Positions 34,087-44,652 of a stretch of 64,000 nt of DNA are shown here, piece by piece. Within the stretch, counting starts at the first letter, position 1. Each line of letters starts with the position of its first letter. Both the position numbers and the translations under genes were made by a program. Origin of the DNA: Mangifera indica (taxonomy: Eukaryota > Streptophyta > Magnoliopsida > Sapindales > Anacardiaceae); contig NC_058139.1 in NCBI RefSeq assembly GCF_011075055.1, forward strand, positions 16,885,584-16,949,583. The letters are read 5' to 3'. The notes beneath the pieces were generated by a model. It ran no database searches. It worked only from the letters and a program-made list of their open reading frames with translations, and was not told where the DNA came from.

Positions 34087-35053
34087 TATTCCCAAATCCT
34101 CGAATCCTACCTTTTGTAAAGATTTTAGGCTTATATCTTGTTGTAATAATATTTACAAATATATTACCAAAATTTTGGCTAATAACCTCAAAGGAATACT
34201 TCCAAAGTTCATTAATAAGGCACAAGTGGCTTTTGTTAAGGGAAGGAAAATTAGAGATAACATTCTCCTTTGTCAAGAGCTTATGCACAATTATCATAGG
34301 GAGAGGAGCAAGCTTAAAAGATGTAGCATCAAAGTGGACCTCCTAAAAGCCTATGTAAGGGTAAGTTAGAGTTTTATCTTAGAAGTTGTCAAAGTAATTG
34401 GTCTTCATCCTATGTTTATAAGGTGGATCAAGAAGTGTATGACTACTCCTTTCTTTATATGCATTAATGGTGAGCTTGAGTGATTCTTAAGTTCTAAGGC
34501 AAGGTGATCTCATCTCCCTATACCTTTTTATCATAGCTATGGAAGTTCTATCCAGAATTCTTAAGAACGTGTCTTTGAATAAAGAGTTTGAGTTTTATTG
34601 GAAATGTAAGAAGAATAGGATTACGCACCTTTGCTTTGTGAATGATCTCTTCATCTTTAGTAGGGTTGAAACAAAGTCCGTTAGTCTTATTAAAACGTCT
34701 CTAGAGTTATTCCACAAGTGGTTCGAGTTAAAGGCTAATAACACAAAAGGTTGTGTATTTATTTTCAAAATAGGGTTGAAAGAGAAGAAGAAAATTGTTG
34801 AAATGTTAAATTTTGAGGAAGGAAAAACCTCTTTTAACTATCTTAGAGTTCCTATGATTACTTCCAAGCTCACTAGTAAGGATTACAAGCCTCTGATAGA
34901 TAAAATCTTTGGGAGGATCACTTCATAGAAAAGTAAATTTTTGTCCTATGTGATGTCTTTTCTTAATCAAGTTGGTGCTTTTTAGTACTCAAATATATTA
35001 GGCCTCAATTTTTCTTCTTCCTTCAAAAATGCTTAAGGAAATTGAAGCCATTT
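34087..35053 (+). pseudogene. Host LINE RT palm and thumb
   Basis: NNIYKYITKILANNLKGILP, KAQVAFVKGRKIRDNILLCQ, SIKVDLLKAYVRV, then a QGDLISLYLFIIAMEVLSRI segment. The catalytic motif reads FVND in place of FADD (about 34638). ELFHKWFELKANNTKG and FNYLRVPMITSKLTSKDYKP follow. LKEIEAI is cut by the solo LTR. Stops at about 34366 and 34926 and frame changes make it inactive. Confidence 0.8.
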
Positions 35054-35682
35054 TGGTGCATTTCCATCAAGACAATACAACAACACACGAACTCAATTAT
35101 GGAAATTACTATTCATTTGGCACAGTAGCAATTTGTCTTTCAATTTTAACTAATCAAATGACCTCCAAATCATGCAAATTATATATCATTGGAAAATTCA
35201 TTAAGAGAGGTTTTAATGGTATATAATATCAATCACAACTCAATCAACAAGACATTCAAAACTAGTTTCAAAGTTTGCTGACAAAAACTGGAAATTGCAA
35301 AATTATACACTGTAAACAGTATCTGAGGCATACAACACACATTCACATCTTCACACTTTAGATTTCAAGGGTAACAAGAAAATTAACCAAGGCATAAAGG
35401 AAAGTTCCACTAACCTTGGGATCTTCCACCACCAATTCTTCCTCCAAGATGAATTGGATAAAAGAACAAACAAAGAAAAGCTACAAAGCTTTGCTTGAAA
35501 TTTTCACTATCAAAGGAGTCTAAAGTTTACAAGTGAAAAAGCCACACTTATATACAAGAGGAAGTGGTGGCAAAATGAGCATGCATAATGAAAATTTGGG
35601 GGCTGAAAATGTTAAAGCCATACTTATATACATGACTAAGAACTTGGGGGCTGAAAATGTTGAAGTGGCCGGAGATACATCA
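35054..35682 (-). repeat. Solo LTR (629 bp) of the TGATGTAT...GCACCA family
   Basis: In sense (minus) orientation it starts TGATGTATCTCCGGCC and ends GGAAATGCACCA. The flanks CATTT (35049-35053) and TATTC (35683-35687) are both one base from CATTC, the sequence expected at the uninterrupted LINE site (EAI / LRAFFW). It is shorter than the sisters at 18886 and 40456, with differences concentrated near the 5' end. Confidence 0.83.
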
Positions 35683-36617
35683 TATTCTAAGAGCCTTCTT
35701 TTGGGATGACACAACTTTAAATAAAAGGAAAGCTAGAATTGCTTAGAAAGAGATTTGTTCGCTTAAAGATAAGGGTAGTCTTGGCCTTTATGATTGTAAA
35801 GAAAGGCACAAAGTAAACTTACATGAGCTCATTTGGGAAATTTGTCAATCTAATAGCTCTTCTATTTGGGTGGAGTGGATCAAAATGAATAGGCTAAAAG
35901 CAAGAAGCATTTGGGAGATTGAGGTTACTAGTTCTTCCTCTCGGAATTGGAAGAAGATTATAAAGTTAAGAGAATTCATGAGGAAGAGAATCAAAGTGAT
36001 TATTAGGGCAAAATAAAGATATTATGTAATAGAGAAAATGAAGATATTAACCATCTTTTCTTTAGTTGTTCGGTGAGCAAGGCCATTTGGAACTCCATTC
36101 TTAGCTTATGTTATAGAGTTTATACCCCTCTTCCTTAGAAGGAGTATTTGATTCAATGTTCAAGAAGGTGGAACTAAGCTAACATGAGAAATACGATTTG
36201 TAAACTAAGTTTTGGAGACACAATTTGTTACATTTGGCAAAAAAGAAATAATATTTGTTTTGGTGACGGTAGATGTGACAAAGAGATCATTATAAAGCTT
36301 ATTTAGGCGATGGTTAGAGAGAAATGTTCTTCCCTTAGCAAAGTTCCTTTGTCAGCAAAGAATGATGACCTTATAAGGATTTAGGACTGTTGAGGTGCAT
36401 CTTTAGGGAATGATTTGGTTTGGTGGCTTGGTTTTTGGTTGTGTGGTAATGTTCTTGCATTGTCTTTATTTTGAGTTACTTTTTATGTTGTTGTTTTAGT
36501 GTTTTTCCTTTTCTCGGGGGCCTTGTCCCGTGGCAAGGTTGTGTTTTTTTTTTCCCTAACCCGAGGGCTTGTCCTGAGGTATTTGGTAGTAATATATTCT
36601 CAATTACCAAAAAAAAT
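35683..36617 (+). pseudogene. Host LINE C-terminal region and 3' UTR
   Basis: ILRAFFWDDTTLNKRKARIA, EICSLKDKGSLGLYDCKER and SSSIWVEWIKMNRLKARSIW continue the LINE. Near 36005 the sequence jumps from the connection region to the end of zf-RVT (EDINHLFFSCSVSKAIWNSI), so about 150 codons are deleted. NTICKLSFGDTICYIWQKRN follows. The 3' UTR (36390-36607) is T-rich with GGGGGCCTTGTCCCGTGG and GAGGGCTTGTCCTGAGG, then a short A run. Confidence 0.75.
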
Positions 36618-36876
36618 TGGTTATTAGGGATGGTAAATCTACTATCCTTCGAAAAGATAATTGGCACCTTCTTGGAATCCTTGTTGAGAAGTTTGGGAAC
36701 AGCGTTGCTTATGATGTTGGCTTTGATATTAATTGCAAAGTCAAAGAGGTCATCACGGAAAGCTCTTGACATTGGCCCATGGATATCTCTCCTCACTTGC
36801 GAGAAGTAAAGGAGCTCATTAATTTGCAACTTTCAAAGGAAATGGATAAGCTGGTATGGATACCAAATAGCAAGGG
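36618..36876 (+). pseudogene. Separate LINE fragment (pre-zf-RVT region)
   Basis: It reads LVIRDGKSTILRKDNWHLLG, LVEKFGNSVAYDVGF, then ISPHLREVKELINLQLSKEM and LVWIPNSKGDV, matching the IGNGENTFLWHDNWHPHGPL to LIWSPKSSGIF stretch of the LINE at 7917-11451. It starts right after the A run of the host LINE, so the host LINE may have inserted into this older LINE. The small LTR element ends it. Confidence 0.7.
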
Positions 36877-37743
36877 TGATGTGATCCATGGAACACCAAG
36901 AACGTGTGATTCAATAATGAGGGACAATGATAAGAGTGTGGTAAGCTAGATAGCATTAAAAACATTAAAGACATAAGCTAAAGGTAAGAATCATGACATA
37001 ACACTCAAGGATGACATGGCAAATGACATGGAGAGCATCAAACACATGGGAAATGATATGGCACACCCTTGATGACGTTTTTACTTGTCAAGATATAAAG
37101 TGGAAGCTTGATTAGGCAAAAATTCATGTAAAGAAAACAAGAGAATTCAATTAAAAGTTCAACTTCCTAGTATTTCTAGTTTTCTAGTTATTTAGGAGTT
37201 TAATTTGTTTTAAGATTCTTAATTTTATTTCCTTTAAGAATTATAATTACAGTAGGATTATTATTATCTTATTTAGATTGGAATTGTTATTATCCTAAAA
37301 ATTAGGATTGTTATTATTCTAGAGATTATGTTTGTTAATATCCTATTTAGACTAGGGCTATAAATAATCATGTAACCCTAGATGGAAGATATACATTGAC
37401 ATAATGAAATTATGAGATCTATTTTCTTGGTTCTTTTGAGAACTCATGAACAATATTTTTGGTGGCATTCAAATATGACTTATCACTCTCTTTCTTTTTT
37501 ATCCTAGAGTGTGGCGTCAACTTATACATTTGGTTAAGGTCAATTATAAAAATTAGGTCAACGATTTTATACATTTGGTTTATGATTATCCATAATCATC
37601 GAGCATATTTTTATACTTTTGGTTAGTGTTAGTTATAGACATTGGGTCAAGGTTTTCTTATTTTAAAATCTGATTTAGCTTTTCTAAGTTTCTAGCTTCC
37701 TTGCTTACGTGTAAGGTCTCATAGTTCATCTATAAGATTTGCA
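36877..37743 (+). repeat. 5' LTR (867 bp) of the small element
   Basis: It starts TGATGTGATCC and ends TTTGCA, six bases before the PBS-like site. The middle has CTATAAATAATCATGTAACC near 37350, a good TATA-box candidate for LTR transcription, and ATTTGGTTA words repeated near 37528, 37567 and 37617. Confidence 0.72.
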
Positions 37744-38036
37744 TCTGCTTGGTATTAAAGCTCAGCTTTAAATCAGAAAAAAACAAAAAAGAAAAAACAA
37801 AATTAAAAAAACCAATTTAAAGTGTGCAAACATAAGTGATTGAGTGATTTTTTCTTAAAGAAGTGAATCACATAAGGGAGTGTGTAAGGTATTTTCTAAC
37901 ATATTTTTCAAGTTACAATTATGTTATCAAGCTGAAAAAAATTGTTTCGCTGAAAGTGACGATTTGAGGACAAATCCTTTTAAGGAAAGGGGGAGTGATA
38001 TGATCCATGGAAGACCAAGAATGTGTGATTCATGGA
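36877..38036 (+). mobile_element. Small internally deleted LTR element (LTR, PBS, PPT, partial 3' LTR)
   Basis: An LTR at 36877-37743 starts TGATGTGATCCATGG. A PBS-like site, TGGTATTAAAGC, is at 37750-37761. An A-rich internal region of about 230 bases with no ORF is followed by a PPT (AAGGAAAGGGGGAG, ending at 37995) and a second LTR start, TGATATGATCCATGG, at 37996. Both LTR starts continue with the same words (GACCAAGAA/CACCAAGAA, GTGTGATTC). The 3' LTR stops matching near 38036. The layout is a TRIM-like or deletion-derived non-autonomous element in LINE sequence. Confidence 0.8.
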
Positions 38037-38669
38037 AGCTACTTATAGTTATAAAACAAAGCTTGTGTAATTTTCAAAAATAGTTGTCCAATAGTCATGG
38101 TATTGCTAATCATTCAACAAATCTGTAACTCAATAAAACATGGCATCAATCAACTAATACAGTTTGATTTCATGACATTTCTACAATTTGCAAAGAGCAA
38201 AAGCACGATTTGAATACATGAAGTAAATTTGCAGAATTAAATCCAAACACACCAAACTTGAAAAAGAAGGGAAACCAGATCTTAACAACTAATAACAAAC
38301 TACAAAATGGCAGTGCAAAAACAAAGTCAAACATGTGCAATGCACTAGAAAACTTAAATTAATAAATTTATATATATTGAATTGCAATAATGTGAATGAA
38401 AAAACAAATCATATATAATCATTAGAAGACATTAAAAGTTGTAGTTAAAGAAAAGGAACACGAATGGGAATCAAAATGAAAAAAAAAAAAAAAAGGAAAA
38501 ACAAAGAGTAGATCTGAATTGGAGTTCTCAAGTACCTAAGTCTAACCTCATGAAAGCCATAAAAAATGGCAAAATGGATGGAGAGAATGAGAGAGATGGA
38601 AATCCAAGTGAAATTTTTATATAAAGTTTGGTTTAAGAGCATTAGGAAAAAAGGAACAGAGGTCATGTG
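38037..38669. other. Non-coding stretch, nothing recognised
   Basis: AT-rich, with an A run at 38478-38494. No ORF with a family signature. With 42655-42860 it forms the pre-insertion site of the LINE at 38683-42641. It could be ordinary intergenic DNA. Confidence 0.3.
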
Positions 38670-38961
38670 GTGTATGGTAGTTTTTTTTTTTTTGGTAATT
38701 AATAATTTTATACCATCGAAAGAAGAATGTATAAAGGCTTATCTAGGACAAAGCCCCTAGATTAAGCCTAAAACAAGCATACCTAGGACAAGTCCCTAGG
38801 TTATGCCAAAAGACCCAAGTAACCTAATAGAAACACCCAATCAAGGCACAAAGAAGATCAAACAACACCACGTCCTTTATAAGAGCAACTCTCCCATAAG
38901 AAAGTTATCAACCAACTAATGGGAACACAAACTCAAATAGACCAAACTCAACACAAAATGC

Positions 38962-40455
38962 CTACTTAAAGATTGAATGAGGGATGCCCCAATTGTTGGT
39001 GATGGACTCATTTTCATTAGACTTGTTAACATTATCCAAGTAAGCCACCCGTTCTCTAACATATTCCTTTATAAGCATGGTTACTTTCTCCTTGGACAGT
39101 CCAACTCGTCCAAAGCAAATGTCATTCCTAACTTTACAAATGTAGTAGACAGTTGCACCAAAGCATAATTTATTCACAATGTTCTTGAAGTTGTCTTCCT
39201 TCCAATGTCTAGCCAAGTCCTCAACTAAAGAGACCCAAGGTTGAGGATTGAGATTTAGATGACAAAGATTAAGTACCCTATTCCAGATTTGAGAACTAAA
39301 AGTGTAGTTGAAGAAAAGATGATCCATGTTTTCCAACTCCCCATTGCATAAAGGGCACACATTGTGAGAGATAAGGTTGATTCTTACTAATTTATCCTTT
39401 GTCATAAGTTTGCCTCGAATACCCAGCCACGCAATGAAAGAATGCCTTAGAAAATGTCTTTTGAACCAAATAAGGTTATGCCAAGAAACCCTTTCTCTCC
39501 TAAGGCGAATCACGTCTCAAGCCGATTTGATAGAAAAGATGCCATTGGAGTTAGGGGTCCAAATTAGAAAATCTTCTCCTCCCGTTGGGCAACAAGGTAA
39601 TGATTCCTTTATCTCCAAAAGATGACACGAAGTGGCCACTGGCCATCTCCACCTATGACCATTGACTACTTCCTTTACTAACGCATGCTTAGGGATACCC
39701 GAATCATAGATAACTCGGGGTCCATATTTGTCAAGCAACGGTCCATAGAGGTGCCAATTATCATGCCAAAGAAATGTGTTTTCTCCATTGCCAATGATCT
39801 TCTTGAACTTAGGCTTCATTAGCTCCCTTAGGCCTAAAATCTTCCTTCAAACCCAGTAACTCTCACCATTAGGTTTTATTTCCCATAAACATTTACCTTT
39901 TAGCTTGTTGGCTTTAACCATTCCACCCAAATCAAATTATTCTTGTCAAGGAGGACCTTCCATATGTTCTTAATAATGACAGCTTTGTTCCATGATTTAC
40001 TCCTCATAATACTTAAACCACCCTCCACTTTCGGAACACAAACCTCATCCCAAGCAACTTTGGCTTTTTTACCATCCTAGAAGCACCGCCCCAAAGAAAG
40101 GCCCTTAGAATTTTGTCAATCTCTTTATGGACACCTGATGGGAGAATAAAAATGGAAGACCAATACACTTGGATGCTAAAAAGGATGACCTTTATAAGAA
40201 TAAGTCTACCTGCATAGGATAGGAACTTGTTATGCCACATGGTAATTCTCCTAACAATCTTATGAATAAGCGACTTGCAATCACTGCTTTTAAGTTTTGA
40301 AGAAGTGATTGGTACACCCAAATATTTGAAAGGGAATTCACCCACCTCCATATTGATAGTTGTCGAGAGATTAAGCTTTTCCTCCTGGGATGCTCCGGAA
40401 AGGAAGATGTTGCTTTTAGCAAGGTTCATTTAAAGCCCGGACCATTTATAGAAGA
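38962..40455 (-). pseudogene. LINE RT thumb, connection and zf-RVT
   Basis: MNLAKSNIFLSGASQEEKLN at the right end, FKYLGVPITSSKLKSSDCKS, VYWSSIFILPSGVHKEIDKI, then frame changes around 40070 and 39840. MKPKFKKIIGNGENTFLWHD and IWTPNSNGIFSIKSA precede a stop at 39514-39516 (a TGA where the sister has TGG). zf-RVT continues with CPLCNGELENMDHLFF and KLCFGATVYYICKVRND, ending at 38962. It differs from the 7917-11451 copy at many positions, so the two are not recent duplicates. Confidence 0.85.
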
Positions 40456-41384
40456 TGGTGCATTTCCATCAAGACAATGCAACAATACACAAACTCAATT
40501 CTGGAAATTACTGTTCATTTGGCACAACAACAATTTGTCTTCAATTTTTATCCAATCAAATGACCTCCAAATCATGCAAATTATATATCATTGGAAAAAG
40601 CATTCAAAACTAGCTTCAAAGTTTGCTAGCAAAAACTGGAAATTCCAAAATCACACACTGTGAATAGTACCTGAGGCATACAACACACATTCAAATTTTC
40701 ACACTTTGGATTTCAAGGGTAACAAAAAAATTAACCAAGGCATAAAGGAAAGTTCCACCAACCTTGAGGTCTTCCACCACCAATTTTTCACCAAGAATGA
40801 TTAGATAAAGGAAATGAGAAAAAAAAGCCAACAAGCTTTCTTCAAATTTTCATTCAAAAGCAAAACCAAAAACCTTTTTACAAAGCATGACCACTTTATA
40901 TATGGAGTAAGTGGCGGCAAGATATATGTGTACATAGGTTTTTAATAAAATAATTCACTCTAAACCACACAAAATAATCCATGCCATACTTTAAATAAAT
41001 GCAATAAGACAAAATGTCACTATTGATCCATAAAAAGTGGGCTCTTGTCTCCACCAAAGTTTTACTTTCATCTAATTTCATCCAACTCTCCCAATTGGGC
41101 TTTGAGCACCTTTTTGGGCTTCAAAATGGAGTGATGGATGGTTGTAACTTCACTTGGGCTTTAAAGGAGGACTTCTTGGATCTTTAAGACCTATTAGATC
41201 ATGAGAGTTTTGGATCCAAGTAATAGCATTGCACCCATAAGCAAACGTGGGCCAAGGTAGAAAAAGCAATGAATCTTTGGGCTTGCATGAAGCTAATTCT
41301 TCATTCTCAATGGTGGCTTGAGCCAAATGGAGATTTGATAGAGACTTGGAAGCTAGAGTTGGAGAAGTGGCCGAAAATACATCA
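40456..41384 (-). repeat. Solo LTR (929 bp) of the TGATGTAT...GCACCA family
   Basis: In sense (minus) orientation it starts TGATGTATTTTCGGCC and ends GGAAATGCACCA. Flanks are GAAGA (40451-40455) and AAAGA (41385-41389), a 5-bp TSD with one mismatch. The site lies inside the LINE RT and the two LINE halves rejoin. The 109-bp module is partly deleted here. Confidence 0.87.
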
Positions 41385-42629
41385 AAAGAGGATAAGAGAG
41401 TCTTTCATGAGGGAATTAGAATCATTGTCCACCTTATAAAACAAGATAAGATCATCGGCAAAACATAAGTGAGTTATATTGTTCTTCTTACATTTCCAAT
41501 TATGGCTAAAAGAAGGGTTGTTCTTGAGTTCCCCAAGCAATCGGGAAAGAACCTTCATCGCGATGACAAAGAGATAAGGGGAAATTGGGTCCCCTTGTCT
41601 TAAACCATGAGAGCTCTCGAAGAAACCTACTAATTCACCATTAATACCTAATAAGAAAGAAGGGGACGTGATACAACTTTTTATCCAGCCACTGAATCTA
41701 TCTGGAATGCCAATAATATCAAGGATTGTAAGAATAAACTCCCAATGCACCAAGTCATAAGCCTTCATAAGGTCTATCATCATAGCACACTTCTTATCTT
41801 TGCTAATTTTGTGATAGTTGTGCATAAGGTCTTGACAAAACATGATGTTTTCACCAATGTTTCGTCCACCCACAAAGGTACCTTGGGCTTTATCAATGAA
41901 GTTAGGAAGGATGTCTTTAAGGCGGTTGGCAAGAATTTTGGAGATGCACTTGTAAATTGTATTGCAGCATGCTATAGGCCTATAGTCCTTGCAAAGTGAA
42001 GGGTTAGGAACCTTAGGAATAATAGCAAGGATAGTGCAATTTACCTTTCCAAGGAGATGACCCGAGGAGAATAAATTTTTAATTGCTTTAACCACATCAC
42101 TCCCTACAACCTCCCACACTGCCTTAAAAAAATAAGCACCACAACCATCCAGACCAGAAGCCTTATTGTTGTCCATGGAAAAGATTGAAGATTTGATTTC
42201 ATCCTCTTCCACATCCTTAACCATGGTCTCTCTATCTTGAAGCTCTATTCGGAAAGTAACCAGCCTTTTAATCTTCTCAATATTAGTATTACATGAAGCC
42301 ATAGAGTTGAGTACCTTCTTGAAGTAGCTAACAAATTCCTTCTTCACATCTCCCATGGCACTCACAAACGTTCCATCTTCAAGGCACACACCATTAATAA
42401 AATTTCTATTCCTATAAGCTTTAATACATTTGAAGAAATATTTAGTGTTTTGATCTCCTTCTTTGAGCCAATAGACCTTTTCTTTTTGGTAAGCCAATGA
42501 TTCTTCCGCCCAACTTAGTCTTCTATAATTCTCTAACCAAATCTTTTCTTCCCTAGCTAAGTCTTCATCAAAAGGGTTATTATGAAGTCTATTTTGAATA
42601 TCCTCCACCATATCTTTAGCTTTTATCAC
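41385..42629 (-). pseudogene. LINE RT, N-terminal and catalytic part
   Basis: A frame of about 415 residues, open until the solo LTR. Early YWLKEGDQNTKYFFKCIKAY, then SMDNNKASGLDGCGAYFFKA (the Ala-Pro-Gly-Pro motif has become Ala-Ser-Gly-Leu), IIPKVPNPSLCKDYRPIACC, RQGDPISPYLFVIAMKVLSR and an intact FADDLILF. It ends KDSLILF, where the LTR interrupts HKWSGL. Endonuclease and ORF1 are missing through 5' truncation. Confidence 0.85.
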
Positions 42630-42859
42630 CTAATCTGAAATGTGTATGGTAGTTATATCATGAGCAATTGTGTTTGATTTCATTCCTTTTTTTTAAGCAT
42701 GTTTGATTTACTGTTTTAAAGAAAAAAAAAAGAGAGAAGGTGGTGTGTTATAGTTGTTTAGTGGTAGCTTGGCAAGTGTGTAAAATCAAATCAATTTCTT
42801 TTGGCCAAAAAACTTATTCCCATTCCTGGTTTAATGTATTGACCAACTCTAATCCACTA

Positions 42860-43773
42860 AGTTTCAAAAATCAAATTATTTATTTGTTAACTATTACAAT
42901 TAGTACCAATTGCAAGTTTAGTATATCATTTCTGATAATCAAGATGTTATCGACACATAATACTAGAAATACAATCACACTTCCATTAACCTTTTTATAT
43001 ATACATGGTTCATCTTTTTTTTGATTAATCTAAACTCTTGAATAGTTTCATCAAAATGAATATTCTAGTTCCACAAAGCTTGCTTAAGTCCATAAATAGA
43101 TGTTTGTAGTTTGTATACTTTATTTGCTTCTCTAGCAAGAACGAAATCATCGAGTTATGCCATATGGATGTCCTCTATAAGGTTACAATTCAAAAATGCA
43201 GTCTTGACATCCATCTGGAAAAATTCATAGTCATAGTATGCAGTTTTGGCAAACATAATCCTAATAGACCTAAGCATAGCGACTGGCGAAAAGTTTTTAT
43301 TATAGTTAATGTCATACTTCTAAATGCAACCTTTGGCAACCAATTGTGCTTTATAGGTATACATGTTATCTTCATGTTAGTTTTCCTTTTGAAAACCTAT
43401 TTGCACCCTATGGGTTTTACCCTTTCAAATGCATCCACCAAAGTTCATACTTGGTTCTACTACGTAAAGTCTATTTCAGATTTTATGGGATCTAGCCATT
43501 TGTGAGAATTTGGACTCGAAACTGTTTTGTCTTGGGTCTTAGGTTCGTCATCATGGATGACTAGTACATCACTGTGCTAAGTTAGGAGAAAACCAAATCT
43601 ACTGGTCATGATATACTCGTGTAAACCTTTATAGCTCTTATATGCATTGAGGTCGTTTTACTTGGAAATGAGGAACTTCCTCATCATGATAAACCATCTA
43701 TGATAGCACATCTTCCTGTCTAACATCTATAATATCTTGTGGTATAGGAATTTCATCAAATCACTTCTTCCTT
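42860..43773 (-). pseudogene. Ty1/copia reverse transcriptase, 3' half of a split element
   Basis: On the minus strand, AYYDYEFFQMDVKTAFLNCN (about 43240-43180) is the copia RT signature MDVKTAFLNG. Nearer the left end, FLVLCVDNILIIRNDI (about 42980-42930) is the catalytic site, with YVDD changed to CVDN. Words upstream (VKPMGCK-like near 43400, HKWLDP near 43505) fit the family. RNase H and the 3' LTR are missing on the left. The element resumes at 58139 beyond the nested Tekay-type elements, with the same orientation. Confidence 0.82.
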
Positions 43774-43919
43774 TGTAATACCCTCAAGTATGTTTCAGGG
43801 GTAATTACGTCTTTTGACCCTGTTTGGAGATATTTCCAATCGTATGTGTGTGTTTTTAGATATATATATATATATATAGACACATATATAGATATATATG
43901 TGTGTCTTTTGACCCTGTT
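43774..43919 (+). repeat. Truncated 5' LTR of the host Tekay-type element
   Basis: It starts TGTAATACCCTCAAGTATG, matching the 3' LTR start at 55872 (TGTAATACCCTCAAATATG). After about 130 bases and an AT-repeat tract it runs into RT coding sequence. The 16-bp word GTCTTTTGACCCTGTT occurs at 43809-43824 and again at 43904-43919, exactly at the deletion junction. Confidence 0.85.
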
Positions 43920-43924
43920 ACGAC

Positions 43925-44652
43925 TTATTTAATCAGTTGAAGGGATCTATGGTCTTCTTCAAGATAGATTTGAGATCTGGTTATCACCAGGTGAGAGTGG
44001 CAAAGAAGGATATACCTAAGACAACTTTCCGAACAAGGTATAGCCACTTTGAGTTTATAGTGATGTCGTTTGGATTGACAAATGCTCCTACAGTATTTAT
44101 GGATTTGATGAACAGGGTATTCCACGACTGCCTGTATAAATTTATTGTGGTATTCATTGATGATATTTTAGTATATTCTTACAGTCGAGAAGAGCATGAG
44201 CAACACTTAAGGTTTACCTTTAGAGGTTGAGAGAGAAACAACTATATGCCAAATTCTCGAAATATGAATTTTGGCTAGATAAAGTTACCTTTTTAGGGCA
44301 TGTGATTTCAACAGAGGGTATATCCGTGGATCCCAATAAGATCGAGGCAATACTTGAATGACAGAGACTAAAGACAGTCAAAGAGGTTCGTAGTTTCCTA
44401 GGTTTGGCTAGGTATTATCGAAGTTTGTAGAGGGGTTTGCCAGATTAGCTAGACCTCTTATAACCCTTATAAAGAAAGCAACGCCATTTCAGCGGTTAGA
44501 TGCTTGTGAGACAAGTTTCCAAGAATTGAAAAGAAGATTGACTACTGCTCCGGTATTAGCACTCCCAGAGGAGGGAGTTGAGTACGATTTATACACTAAT
44601 GCCTCACACGGTGGTTTAGAAGCAGTGTTGATGCAGCGAGGCAAGGTGATAG
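43925..44652 (+). pseudogene. Host Tekay-type RT and start of RNase H
   Basis: The frame opens at [20 protein letters not shown] and includes [20 protein letters not shown] and an intact [11 protein letters not shown]. After a stop near 44228, [19 protein letters not shown] and RSFLGLARYYRS can be read with shifts. RNase H starts with YDLYTNASHGGLEAVLMQ, where the usual first Asp of CDAS is Asn. It ends at GKVI, where the young element is inserted. The RT start is missing. Confidence 0.88.

Larger units (their letters stand above)
22597..36617 (+). mobile_element. Plus-strand host LINE, split by multiple insertions
   Basis: LINE segments in one orientation run in correct order: ORF1 end and endonuclease (22597-23785), linker (24362-24465), RT fingers (32741-33237), RT palm and thumb (34087-35053), and the C-terminal region to a short A run at 36608-36617. 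Between them lie a LINE tail, a second LINE, an LTR-like insert and a solo LTR. Each insertion, when removed, restores reading continuity, and each has a TSD. The left end abuts the gypsy LTR at 22596, so the true 5' end is unknown. Confidence 0.8.
38683..42641 (-). mobile_element. 5'-truncated L1-type LINE with 13-bp TSD, split by a solo LTR
   Basis: A T run at 38681-38693 marks the poly(A) tail. GTGTATGGTAGTT occurs at 38670-38682 and again at 42642-42654. The coding order on the minus strand is linker and RT fingers/palm (42629-41385), then after the 929-bp solo LTR, RT thumb (40450-39900), zf-RVT (39819-38962) and the 3' UTR with paired stem-loops. It is the same subfamily as the LINE at 7917-11451. 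The element proper is about 3.0 kb. Confidence 0.92.

Noticed and set aside
38445..38666. 73-codon hydrophobic minus-strand frame
   Set aside because: The Phe run comes from an A tract at 38478-38494 and there is no support for expression or homology.
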